This document shows positions 9,736 to 18,640 of a stretch of DNA of 34,927 nucleotides, piece after piece. A program made the position numbers and the translations under genes. The notes beneath the pieces are model-generated. The model had not been told where the DNA came from. It was given only the letters and a program-made list of their open reading frames with translations, and ran no database searches. Numbering within the stretch: the stretch's first letter is position 1; every line of letters starts with the position of its first letter. Origin of the DNA: Bacteroidales bacterium (GTDB lineage Bacteria > Bacteroidota > Bacteroidia > Bacteroidales > PWNQ01); NCBI GenBank assembly GCA_021740245.1, contig JAIPAE010000014.1, positions 1 to 34,927 on the forward strand. Reading direction: 5' to 3'.

Positions 9736-12700
9736 ATGAAAGCAAAAGTCTTTGTTATATTATTGTTTTTAGGGCTGTTGGCTTTTCTTGTTTACAAGAT
9801 GTTGCAATATGAAACTGAATTGCATAAGAAGGAGGTGGTCAAAGAATATATTCGTGATGAAACAGTACCACTGCTTGAAAAAAAATCTCCCGAAGAACTT
9901 CGCTCAATATCCTATAAAGCTGACTATTATTTCCGTGCCAAAGGAGATTACTTCAGCATACTGGATTATGGATATCAAAAGATTGACCCGCACTGGGATA
10001 CGGTTCTTATGAAAGGCATTAACATGGGATTGGCATTACCTGGTAAATTTCCCGCTGAGTTTGCATTGACTTATGAACAATATATGGATTGGCTTATAAA
10101 AATCGGAAACATGAATACAAACGTTATTCGTGTTTATACAATCCTTCCACCGGTATTCTATGAAGCTTTTGCTCAATATAATTTGCAGCATCAGGATAAA
10201 CCGCTGTATTTATTTCATGGTGTGTGGGCAATTGAACCACCAGAACATGATTATCGAAACGAAACCTATACCAGAGCAATAAAACGGGAAATTAAAAATG
10301 CGTTAGATGTTCTGCACGGAAATGCTGTATTATATCCCGATAAGGGGAAAGCTTCAGGAGTGTATGCTGTTGATGTATCGGAATATGTTGTCGGTCTGAT
10401 TTTGGGCAGGGAATGGGAACCCACTGGTGTTTATGTGACGAATCAGAAATATGATATCGATCATTATTACGGTGATTTTGTTTCTATGATCGGTGGTAAT
10501 GCCATGGAAGCTTGGCTGGCTGAGATTATGGACTTTACTGTTTTGTATGAAACCCAAACATACCAAATGCAGCATCCGGTATCTTTTGTAAACTGGTTGC
10601 CGCTGGACCCAATGTATCACAATACGGAGATTATCGAAAATGAAAAAGTTCGTGAGTTTGATAATGATCTGGAAGTGGTGCACTTTGAACGTTTTCATAG
10701 CAGTGAACTGTTTGATCCGGGAATTTTTGCTTCATATCATGTCTATCCCTATTACCCGGATTATATATATCTGAAAAAACAATATGCTAAAGCACGTAAT
10801 ATTGAATCAAAAGCAGATAATTATTTTGGGTATTTACAGGATTTGAAATCAAGGCATAAAGGAATGCCGTTGATTATAGCTGAGTATGGAGTTCCAAGCA
10901 GCCGGGGAAACAGTCATTTTACACCTTTTGGATTTGATCAGGGAGGACACTCTGAACGCGAGCAAGCTGAAATTTCAATGATGCTGACAAAAGATATTTT
11001 TCATACAGGTTGTGCCGGAGCTGTCTATTTTGAATGGACGGATGAATGGTTTAAGCATAACTGGTTGGTTATGGATTTTGAAAAACCTTTCCAGGACAGG
11101 AAAATCTGGCACAATATGGAAAATCCGGAACAAAATTTCGGAATTATGGCTTTGGAAGCAAGGGAAAGGACAATTGACGGAAAACTGAATGACTGGAAAG
11201 ACAATTGGAAAGACAAGAAGGGAGTAAAAATTCAGTTCCATGCTGATCCTTCCTATTTTTATGTGGCATCCGGGTTTTCAAAACTTGATCTTCAAAAACA
11301 TAACCTTTTCATTGCCATAGATACATATGCTAAAGATAAAGGAGACAAACGGTTGCCGTTCATTGATAAAAAATTCAGCAGAGGATTCGAATTTCTTGTG
11401 GAAATAAACTCAACAGATAGTGCCCGGATTTTGGTGGATGAGCCTTATTCTGTTTATACGGATATTTATCACGATTCTATACCTGTTTATTCTTCCAAAC
11501 CCAACAGTAATGGAAAATATGTAAAGCAGTTGTTATTATCTAACCGGGGCAGGCAATCATTGACCGGAGAAGTTTTTCCGCCGGGAAAATTCAACCGGAG
11601 TAAGCTACAGCACGGTAAAAGTGACCAAAGTGAAACATCAAATGCAGACTGGTTCTGGGATGCGGATCGTAAACAATTGGAAATGCGGTTAACCTGGCAT
11701 TTACTTAATATTAGTGATCCGGCCAAGCGTTATGTGTTGGATGATAAACCCGGCACAGATAAAATAGAATACAGCCGGACAGATGGGTTTTATTTAAAGA
11801 TTTTTGCTACTGATAAAAATAACCGTGTTACTGATGAATGGCCGGAGAATGGATATTTCCAGTACACATGGGAAATGTGGGATGAACCTGAATGGTCTGC
11901 CAGAATCAAACCGCTGTACGATAGTCTGAAAAACTATTTTGGACATATAAAACCTTCGGATTTTGAAATACAACTGAAACAAAAATCCCGGAAAACTGGT
12001 GATTTCACAATCTGTAAGTATTTTGAAAACCATAAAGGAGCTGTATCATTTAGCTTTTCCGGAACTGACTTTTCCCATTATAATCTGGTTTATCCTTTGT
12101 TGGAAAAATATCACACCAAGGCTACCTTTGTCATTAATCCGGAATTGTTATCATCAGTCCCGGAACGCCGGCAAACTGATGATGCAGGCCTTAGAAGAAG
12201 ATTAACAGTTCAGGAAATCAAAGAAATGCAAGCTGATCAACATACACTGGCTTTGTTTTCCGATAATACTAACTTAGAAGCATTGACAGGTTTGTTCCGT
12301 AGTAAACTCGATAAAAAGCCATTTCTGTTACATACCCCACGAACGGATATAAAACAAACTGAACCTTTTTATTTTGTAAGAAAGTATTCAGATAATAACC
12401 CGAATTCGTATAAAGGAATTGATTTTTATAATCTGCATGGAAATGAGTATTCTACAGCTAAATTAGATTCTCTGTTCAAGCATGTTCATCAAAGTTGGTT
12501 TATCCTGAATTATAAATATATAACACCCGATATTCAATCAGAAAGAAATCCGGAATTGTTTATTGCTGAAAAACAGTTTGAATGGCAGCTCCGATTAGCC
12601 AGAAATCATGAATTCTGGCTCTCTGATGAATGGAATGTCTATAAATATCTGTTCCAACGTGAAAATTCTGAAGTCAAAGTATCAAAGTATAATAATTTGA

Positions 12701-12891
12701 TTTTTGTTAACCTGGAAACGAATCTGGATCCGGATGTTTTTGATCATCCACTGACAATTTGTTACAAAACTGATGCACCTTATGTTATGATAAATAAACC
12801 TGATGGAGAATATACGCTGACTAACCGCACCGGAAATATATTTTTTAATATAAGACCTGAGGATCAACTTACAATAAAAGAAATATGGTAA
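9736..12891 (+). CDS. Membrane-anchored glycoside-hydrolase-like (TIM barrel) protein with middle beta-domain and C-terminal polysaccharide-deacetylase-like domain
   Basis: N-terminal TM anchor; GH-A-like GINMGLALPGKFPAEF...NTNVIRVYTILPP...LILGREWEP...PLIIAEYGVPSS...AGAVYFEWTDEW; C-terminal GAVSFSFSGTDFSHYNLVYPLLEKYHTKATFVI resembles the first strand/helix of NodB-fold deacetylases. Confidence 0.75.
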   Translation: MKAKVFVILLFLGLLAFLVYKMLQYETELHKKEVVKEYIRDETVPLLEKKSPEELRSISYKADYYFRAKGDYFSILDYGYQKIDPHWDTVLMKGINMGLALPGKFPAEFALTYEQYMDWLIKIGNMNTNVIRVYTILPPVFYEAFAQYNLQHQDKPLYLFHGVWAIEPPEHDYRNETYTRAIKREIKNALDVLHGNAVLYPDKGKASGVYAVDVSEYVVGLILGREWEPTGVYVTNQKYDIDHYYGDFVSMIGGNAMEAWLAEIMDFTVLYETQTYQMQHPVSFVNWLPLDPMYHNTEIIENEKVREFDNDLEVVHFERFHSSELFDPGIFASYHVYPYYPDYIYLKKQYAKARNIESKADNYFGYLQDLKSRHKGMPLIIAEYGVPSSRGNSHFTPFGFDQGGHSEREQAEISMMLTKDIFHTGCAGAVYFEWTDEWFKHNWLVMDFEKPFQDRKIWHNMENPEQNFGIMALEARERTIDGKLNDWKDNWKDKKGVKIQFHADPSYFYVASGFSKLDLQKHNLFIAIDTYAKDKGDKRLPFIDKKFSRGFEFLVEINSTDSARILVDEPYSVYTDIYHDSIPVYSSKPNSNGKYVKQLLLSNRGRQSLTGEVFPPGKFNRSKLQHGKSDQSETSNADWFWDADRKQLEMRLTWHLLNISDPAKRYVLDDKPGTDKIEYSRTDGFYLKIFATDKNNRVTDEWPENGYFQYTWEMWDEPEWSARIKPLYDSLKNYFGHIKPSDFEIQLKQKSRKTGDFTICKYFENHKGAVSFSFSGTDFSHYNLVYPLLEKYHTKATFVINPELLSSVPERRQTDDAGLRRRLTVQEIKEMQADQHTLALFSDNTNLEALTGLFRSKLDKKPFLLHTPRTDIKQTEPFYFVRKYSDNNPNSYKGIDFYNLHGNEYSTAKLDSLFKHVHQSWFILNYKYITPDIQSERNPELFIAEKQFEWQLRLARNHEFWLSDEWNVYKYLFQRENSEVKVSKYNNLIFVNLETNLDPDVFDHPLTICYKTDAPYVMINKPDGEYTLTNRTGNIFFNIRPEDQLTIKEIW

Positions 12892-14720
12892 ATGAAAAAA
12901 TAAAATTATCTGTTTGGTTATTCGTTGCATTTTTGCTGTTTAATGCATGTAATCCCGGTGAAAAGCCCCGGAATCGCACCTGGGAAAAATTTAACATGAA
13001 CCAACAATTGCCTAAAGCTTTAGTTGTAACTACAGGCTTTGAGGGCGAAAATGCTACCTTACCCAAAGGTATTGTTATTGCATTGCAAGCATTTAACCGG
13101 GAAGGAGTGACGGTTACATTAAAAACCAGAGACATACTTTATCAGCCTGATAAGCTCAATGATTACAACATTTTAATATTATCTACAGCACCCGGTTACC
13201 ATGATGCCGACCGCAAATATTCACTTTCGTATATGTCGGAAAATGAGATGAAGATTATTCGTTCCTTTGTTAAAAATGGTGGTGTTTTAATTTCGGGTGA
13301 TAATGTAGGCAGAAATATGATGGACGGTACAGACAGGATAACGTTGGACAGGAGCCTGGATCATTCTAATTACCCATTAGCTGATATTTTTGGGGTAAAA
13401 CTTACAGAGCATAACATGGAAGGCTTCCGTATATATGGTGGCCTTTCAGGCAATAATCCGGACTACATCCGTCAGGTTGCAGAAAAAAACTTTTATACTC
13501 TTGTTCCTGATTCTATTTATAGTAAAAAGATTGCAATAATGGCACAATGGGTGAATGATAAAGACACTTTACCTGCTGTTCTGAAAAACCGATCTGGAAA
13601 AGGGACTGCTTATCTGCTCGCCTCTTCTGATCTGTTACATCCGGCTAATGAAGGTGGATTCTTAAGTACAAAGCGAATTTGTGAGTTTTACAAAGAAGTT
13701 GTGCAGGATTTTAAACAAAAAAATGACATTTCGTTGAAGCTTATGCCCTGGCCTAATGCTCATGATTTCGCTTTTGCTGTGACGTTAAACGCTTCGGGCA
13801 AACTAAAAGAGTATGAACGAACATTGAAACTGCTTGAGAAAGCTGATATTGTACCTGATATTTTTGTCAGCGGGAATGTTCCGGGTACTATAAAAAAGCT
13901 GTTAATAAAGCAAAAACTACCTATTCATAGTCGTGGGTTTAAATTTACGAACTACAGGCAGTTAAATTATGGACAGGCTACAAGAGATATCCTGGAAAAT
14001 GAAATGTATTGGGATACGCATTTTGATGGATTCCGGTTCCCCTATACCATGACAGATTTTTGGGGACTGATGGCATTGGTTGATAATCAATATGCTTTTG
14101 AAAGCAGTATTGGAGCAAATAATCTGGAATTTATTCACGGTAGCATTGTGCCGCATAATCTTGTCCTTGCCAGCAGCGGCTATTATAAATCAACTGATTT
14201 GATGGAGGTTGCACCAACTTATCATGATGATTATTATTTTCTTAAAAGTGTTGATAATGCGATTATTGACAATAAAAGAGTAATTATTAAAAAAACAAAT
14301 ATTTATCGTAAGTATCTGCAGAATTATCTTACCTATGCTGTCAAACCTTATAATGGTGCTTTTGTTTATCAGGGGCATCCTGCTTATGTGGGCCATAATG
14401 ATACTACAATTACAGCTCTTGATACATTGATAAAGCATGCAAAAAAGGAGAATTCCTGGATCACTACAATCGGAACCATAGCAGATTTTAGATATAACCT
14501 GATGAAGCTGAAGTTTTATGTTCAGAAAAAAAACAAACGTACTATTATCCATGTGGGCGGGCCGGAAAACATTAGAACTGATAATGTAACGATAGCCGTT
14601 GACCGAAAGCCTGATAAAGTGAAGGCTGTAAAAGGGAATGTCAAAACCAAAAGTATGGGCAATTCCTGGTTTATCATATTCGATGCATATCCTGGCCAGA
14701 AACTCAAAATATTCTATTAA
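12885..14720 (+). CDS. Lipoprotein with GATase-like N-terminal region and polysaccharide-deacetylase-like domain
   Basis: Lipobox LLFNAC; flavodoxin/GATase-like NDYNILILSTAPGYH...SFVKNGGVLISGDNVG; deacetylase-like FAFAVTLNASGKLKEYERTLKLLEKADIVPDIFVSG...FDGFRFPYTMTDFWGLMAL. Start overlaps the preceding stop (12885-12891). Confidence 0.65.
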   Translation: MVNEKIKLSVWLFVAFLLFNACNPGEKPRNRTWEKFNMNQQLPKALVVTTGFEGENATLPKGIVIALQAFNREGVTVTLKTRDILYQPDKLNDYNILILSTAPGYHDADRKYSLSYMSENEMKIIRSFVKNGGVLISGDNVGRNMMDGTDRITLDRSLDHSNYPLADIFGVKLTEHNMEGFRIYGGLSGNNPDYIRQVAEKNFYTLVPDSIYSKKIAIMAQWVNDKDTLPAVLKNRSGKGTAYLLASSDLLHPANEGGFLSTKRICEFYKEVVQDFKQKNDISLKLMPWPNAHDFAFAVTLNASGKLKEYERTLKLLEKADIVPDIFVSGNVPGTIKKLLIKQKLPIHSRGFKFTNYRQLNYGQATRDILENEMYWDTHFDGFRFPYTMTDFWGLMALVDNQYAFESSIGANNLEFIHGSIVPHNLVLASSGYYKSTDLMEVAPTYHDDYYFLKSVDNAIIDNKRVIIKKTNIYRKYLQNYLTYAVKPYNGAFVYQGHPAYVGHNDTTITALDTLIKHAKKENSWITTIGTIADFRYNLMKLKFYVQKKNKRTIIHVGGPENIRTDNVTIAVDRKPDKVKAVKGNVKTKSMGNSWFIIFDAYPGQKLKIFY

Positions 14721-14753
14721 AAGGCTGCTCTCAACCATTGAGAACAGCCTTTT
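14719..14753. terminator. Bidirectional intrinsic terminator between convergent genes
   Basis: AAAAGGCTGcTCTCAA-CCA-TTGAGAaCAGCCTTTT: 15 paired positions with one mismatch, A-tract and T-tract on both sides, between convergent CDS ends at 14720(+) and 14783(-). Confidence 0.85.
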
Positions 14754-14782
14754 ACAGATGATTTTTTATCCATTTCCGGAAA

Positions 14783-17700
14783 TTATTCTTTTCCTGTTTT
14801 ATCAGGAAATTCCGGTATTTCAGGCAATTTATGATATTCATCCAGTTGTTTCATGATCACTTTTATAGCTTTTTCCAGTTGTTGGTCGATACCGTTATAT
14901 TCTTTGGCCGGATCATTAACTACAATAATATCCGGTTCCACACCATGGCCTTCGATGATCCATTTACTTTCTTCCGAATGATAAGAGGCAAACTCAGGTT
15001 TGCGTAAGTCGGCGCCGTCAATAAAAGGCAGTGAACCACGGATTCCTACAACACCACCCCATGAGCGCTGTCCAATTACTGTTCCCATATCATGCTTTTT
15101 GAATGCGTATGGGAATAAGTCCCCATCAGAAGCGGAATACTGGTTGATCAATAAAACTTTAGGCCCACGAAGCATCTGTCGTGGCGTATTGCCGGGTATC
15201 TGAACGTTTCTTGCCATGTTGGCACGGGTGATCTCACGCTTTAAACGCTCAATAAGCATAGGAGAAACGTTGCCCCCTCCGTTACCACGGTCATCAATGA
15301 TCAGAGCTTTTTTATTCAGTTGCGGGTAGAAATATTTGACAAATTCATTTAATCCTTCGGAAATCATATTGGGAACATGAATGTATCCAACCTGACCATT
15401 TGTAGCCTCATTTACCCGGTCAATATTATTTCGCACCCAGTTGAAATAATACAGTTCAGATTCATCCTTAATAGGTTCCACTATGATATTTCGGCTTCCA
15501 TCCATTTTTGGTTTTGAGTTAACTGTCAGTTCAACAGGATCACCGGCTGTATTCACCAATGATTTAAACAGATTATCCTTTTCATCCAGAGATTTTCCGT
15601 TAACCGACAGAATATAATCTCCCTCGCTCAGATTTACTCCGATTTCTGTTAATGGTGAACGTAAATCTTTACGCCAGTTTTCTCCTTTTAACAAATGCGT
15701 AATTTTAAAATATCCGGATTTGTCTTTCTCAAACTCTGCTCCTAATAAACCGGTATATATCTTTTCTGCTTCTTCTTTGTCTCCACCGTTTATATAAGCA
15801 TGTCCCACATTCAGCTCGCCAATCATTTCGCCGATGATGTAATTCAGGTCGTTACGGTTTCTGGCATGCTTCACCAGAGGTTTATATTTATCATGAATAG
15901 CTTTCCAATCCAAGCCATGCATACCTGAATCATAAAAGAAATCACGCATCTGACGCCAGCTTTCTTCAAATATCTGATCCCATTCTTCCCGCTTGTCAAC
16001 CAGAACCTGCATGTCAGATAAATCTGCTTTTTCTTTCAGCTTTACTTTACCTGCAGGCAGGTCTATAATTGCATATTTCTTTCCCTGTTTTACCATCATC
16101 TTTTTACCGTTTGATGATATAGTAAAGCTCATTTTAGAACCTAATGTTTTCTCTTCTTCTTTATCCAGATCAAACATCTTAAAGTTATAACCTTTGTGGT
16201 TAAACTGCTTTTCATTGTAATAGACTTTATCTCCCTGGGGGGAAACATTCCAATAATTGGATGCATCTACTGGTAAAGCTGCAATTCGATCCTTAATGCC
16301 GTCAATATCAACTTTTATATTCGTAGTTTTGGAATTATTCTCATCCGTGGATTCCTGATCTTTATTTTTATCTACGTTTACTTCATCATTTTCAGGTGCG
16401 AAAGGTGAGGGGGTTTCTTTGGCCAGTGTAACCAAATAGATTTTGGACATATCGCGATATGCATGATTCCATTCTGTTTCACTGTAAATGGGATTAAAAC
16501 TTCTTTTAGAGGTAAAGAACAAATATTTTCCCTCGGTTCCGAATACAGGTGAGGAGGAGCTGTACCATGTATCTGTTACTTCATATGATTCTTCGTTGTC
16601 CAGGTTGTAAAGAAAAACCTGGGACATATCGTTCATAGCCTGCTTACTGTATGTAATCCATTTACTGTCCGGAGCCCAGTTAAAGTTACGTATTTCCCAT
16701 TTTTTGGATATCGTTACTTCCGTTACCTTTTTACTGTCAATATCCACATAACGCAATCGCATTTTTTTATCACTCCAGAGTAGTTTTTTGCTGTCTGGCG
16801 ACCATTTTACATTGAATTTATAAGTTTCAGCATCTTCAGTGATCTGAACAGGTGTTTCTTTACCTGATTTGTCCTGTATGTATATTTCATATTCACCGGT
16901 TTTATCAGAAATATAAGCTATATATTTTCCATCAGGTGACCAAACAGCGTTCCGGTCATGTGCTGAAGAAGACTGTGTCAAATTTCTTGTGATGCCATTT
17001 TCAGCCGGAACAGTGAATATATCGCCCCGGGCTCCAAACACTAAGCGTTTTCCATCGGGCGCTATATTAGCTGAATTGATGTATTCTGATGCATCAACCC
17101 ATTCCTGTCTTCCGGTTTCTTTGTCGTCATTGATAAATATGTCGAGTTTTTCTGCTGCTTGTGTTTCAAGATCGAAACGATAGATATATCCGCCATTCTC
17201 AAATACAATAGCATCTTTTCCTATTGCCGGAAATTTAATATCAAACTTAGTAAAGTTGGTCACTTTTTTCAGCTCATCGTTATCCAGATCATAAGCGAAT
17301 AAGTTCATCGTACGATCCCTGTCCGAAATAAAATATATGGTGTTTTCATGCCACATTGGAATAATATCCTGGGCAATATGGTCTGTAATAGCTTTTGTTT
17401 CTCTTGTTTCAAAGTCATGAATCCATACCTCATCTGCCATACCTCCTTTATAGTATTTCCAGGTTCTGAATTCGCGAAATACTTTGTTATAAGCCATTTT
17501 TGAACCATCTTTATTAAAGGATAAAAAACCGCCGCGAGGAAGGGGAAGTTGTTTTTCTAATCCACCATCAACGGAAATACTAAAGAGTTGTCCCACAAAA
17601 TCGTTAAATGACTCCTTCCTGGAGCGAAAAACGATTTCGTTGCCATCAGGCTTCCAGTCCATAACAATATTATTGGGGCCCATACGGTCCGATATATCAT

Positions 17701-18028
17701 CACGGCTCAGTGTTGCTGTATATGTCAATCTTTCCGGTTCGCCGCCTTCAGCAGGCATGCGATATACTTCCGTGTTCCCGTCATATTGAGCGGTGAAGGC
17801 GATTTCACTGCCATCAGGTGAAAAACGCGCAAACATTTCATAACCTTCATCCGAAGTGATTTTCCTGGCTACTCCGCCATCTTTGCCTACTAAATATAAA
17901 TCACCGGCGTAAGTGAAAACGATCTTCTCACCGTGGATATCAGGAAATCGCAACAATCTGCTGCTTTCCTGGCCGATTCCACTTATTGTCAGCAATGTTG
18001 CTATTGTCGCTATTATTAAACTTCTCAT
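14783..18028 (-). CDS. Tricorn-like S41 family protease (WD40/TolB-like repeats + PDZ + S41 peptidase)
   Basis: TolB-like repeats (FSPDGSEIAFTAQYDGNTEVYRMPAEGGEPERLT, WSPDGKYIAYISDKTGEYEIYIQDKSG); PDZ-like GVNLSEGDYILSVNGKSL; S41 core ALIIDDRGNGGGNVSPMLIERL...LINQYSASDGDLFPYAFKKHDMGTVIGQRSWGG. Confidence 0.95.
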   Translation of the reverse strand: MRSLIIATIATLLTISGIGQESSRLLRFPDIHGEKIVFTYAGDLYLVGKDGGVARKITSDEGYEMFARFSPDGSEIAFTAQYDGNTEVYRMPAEGGEPERLTYTATLSRDDISDRMGPNNIVMDWKPDGNEIVFRSRKESFNDFVGQLFSISVDGGLEKQLPLPRGGFLSFNKDGSKMAYNKVFREFRTWKYYKGGMADEVWIHDFETRETKAITDHIAQDIIPMWHENTIYFISDRDRTMNLFAYDLDNDELKKVTNFTKFDIKFPAIGKDAIVFENGGYIYRFDLETQAAEKLDIFINDDKETGRQEWVDASEYINSANIAPDGKRLVFGARGDIFTVPAENGITRNLTQSSSAHDRNAVWSPDGKYIAYISDKTGEYEIYIQDKSGKETPVQITEDAETYKFNVKWSPDSKKLLWSDKKMRLRYVDIDSKKVTEVTISKKWEIRNFNWAPDSKWITYSKQAMNDMSQVFLYNLDNEESYEVTDTWYSSSSPVFGTEGKYLFFTSKRSFNPIYSETEWNHAYRDMSKIYLVTLAKETPSPFAPENDEVNVDKNKDQESTDENNSKTTNIKVDIDGIKDRIAALPVDASNYWNVSPQGDKVYYNEKQFNHKGYNFKMFDLDKEEEKTLGSKMSFTISSNGKKMMVKQGKKYAIIDLPAGKVKLKEKADLSDMQVLVDKREEWDQIFEESWRQMRDFFYDSGMHGLDWKAIHDKYKPLVKHARNRNDLNYIIGEMIGELNVGHAYINGGDKEEAEKIYTGLLGAEFEKDKSGYFKITHLLKGENWRKDLRSPLTEIGVNLSEGDYILSVNGKSLDEKDNLFKSLVNTAGDPVELTVNSKPKMDGSRNIIVEPIKDESELYYFNWVRNNIDRVNEATNGQVGYIHVPNMISEGLNEFVKYFYPQLNKKALIIDDRGNGGGNVSPMLIERLKREITRANMARNVQIPGNTPRQMLRGPKVLLINQYSASDGDLFPYAFKKHDMGTVIGQRSWGGVVGIRGSLPFIDGADLRKPEFASYHSEESKWIIEGHGVEPDIIVVNDPAKEYNGIDQQLEKAIKVIMKQLDEYHKLPEIPEFPDKTGKE

Positions 18029-18068
18029 AAATATTGATAATTGTTGGTTTCGATTTTTTATTATTGTT

Positions 18069-18076
18069 CAAAAATA
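18069..18076 (-). promoter_or_regulatory. Candidate Bacteroidota -7 element for the S41 protease gene
   Basis: Minus strand TATTTTTG matches TAnnTTTG, about 40 nt upstream of the start codon; no clear -33 partner seen. Confidence 0.3.
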
Positions 18077-18197
18077 ACAAAAATGATCTGTTATAGTTGG
18101 ATTGTACTCCCTTTACTTTTTGTGAATTGGTGAAAAACACTTCTTTCTGATCTTGTTTTCGAATTAATTGTAATTTAGCCTTTATTTTTTTTCACTA

Positions 18198-18537
18198 TTG
18201 TCCGGTTAAAAATAAATAAAAAGATATTAAGCATTGTATTTCATTCTTTTGAAATGCGTTTACTTTTATGGATCTCTGTTTTTGTGATTTATTATTTTCT
18301 GCCATAATGCCACTTTACAGAGCTTTGTAGTATCCTGGAATTTACTATTCATTACATAAAAGACACTTCAGGAATTTCTTTGCTCCTTAGCGGCCTTTGC
18401 GGTAGAAATCTAAAGGCTACTTTGTACTTCAAACAAGGGGTTGCAACCCTTTGTTTAATAACCACTAAGTTTTTCACTAAGGCGCTCGAAGAATTTTACA
18501 AATCATTAGTATGGGTTCATATAAATTAACCGGACAA
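18198..18537. repeat. Non-coding interval bounded by a perfect 12-bp inverted repeat (possible MITE-like or relic element)
   Basis: TTGTCCGGTTAA at 18198-18209 and its exact reverse complement TTAACCGGACAA at 18526-18537; no CDS between. Confidence 0.5.
18431..18456. repeat. 26-bp near-perfect palindrome
   Basis: AAACAAGGGGTTG|CAACCCTTTGTTT; 12 of 13 pairs Watson-Crick, one G:T. Confidence 0.8.
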
Positions 18538-18593
18538 CAAATGATTTTTTTTATAAAAAGTAAAGATTAGAATCAAAATTTAGATAATAAACA

Positions 18594-18624
18594 TTGCATT
18601 ATGAACAAATGTTCATTATCTTTG
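18594..18624 (+). promoter_or_regulatory. Candidate Bacteroidota promoter with embedded palindromic operator
   Basis: TTG (18594-18596), 20-nt spacer, TATCTTTG (18617-18624, matches TAnnTTTG); spacer contains ATGAACA-AA-TGTTCAT (18601-18616); DUF134 start codon at 18641. Confidence 0.65.
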
Positions 18625-18640
18625 CAACAACATTACCATT

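Noticed and set aside
14190-14738. 182-aa minus-strand ORF
   Set aside because: Fully antisense to the well-supported 12885-14720 CDS; no recognisable domain and codon-shadow composition
14783-18028. Tricorn-like protease as a novel proteasome-like system
   Set aside because: Common domain architecture in Bacteroidota with intact S41 core; nothing unusual seen
18030-18640. Possible hidden small gene or tRNA in the large intergenic region
   Set aside because: No ORF of useful length and no cloverleaf seen; inverted repeats explain the structure better
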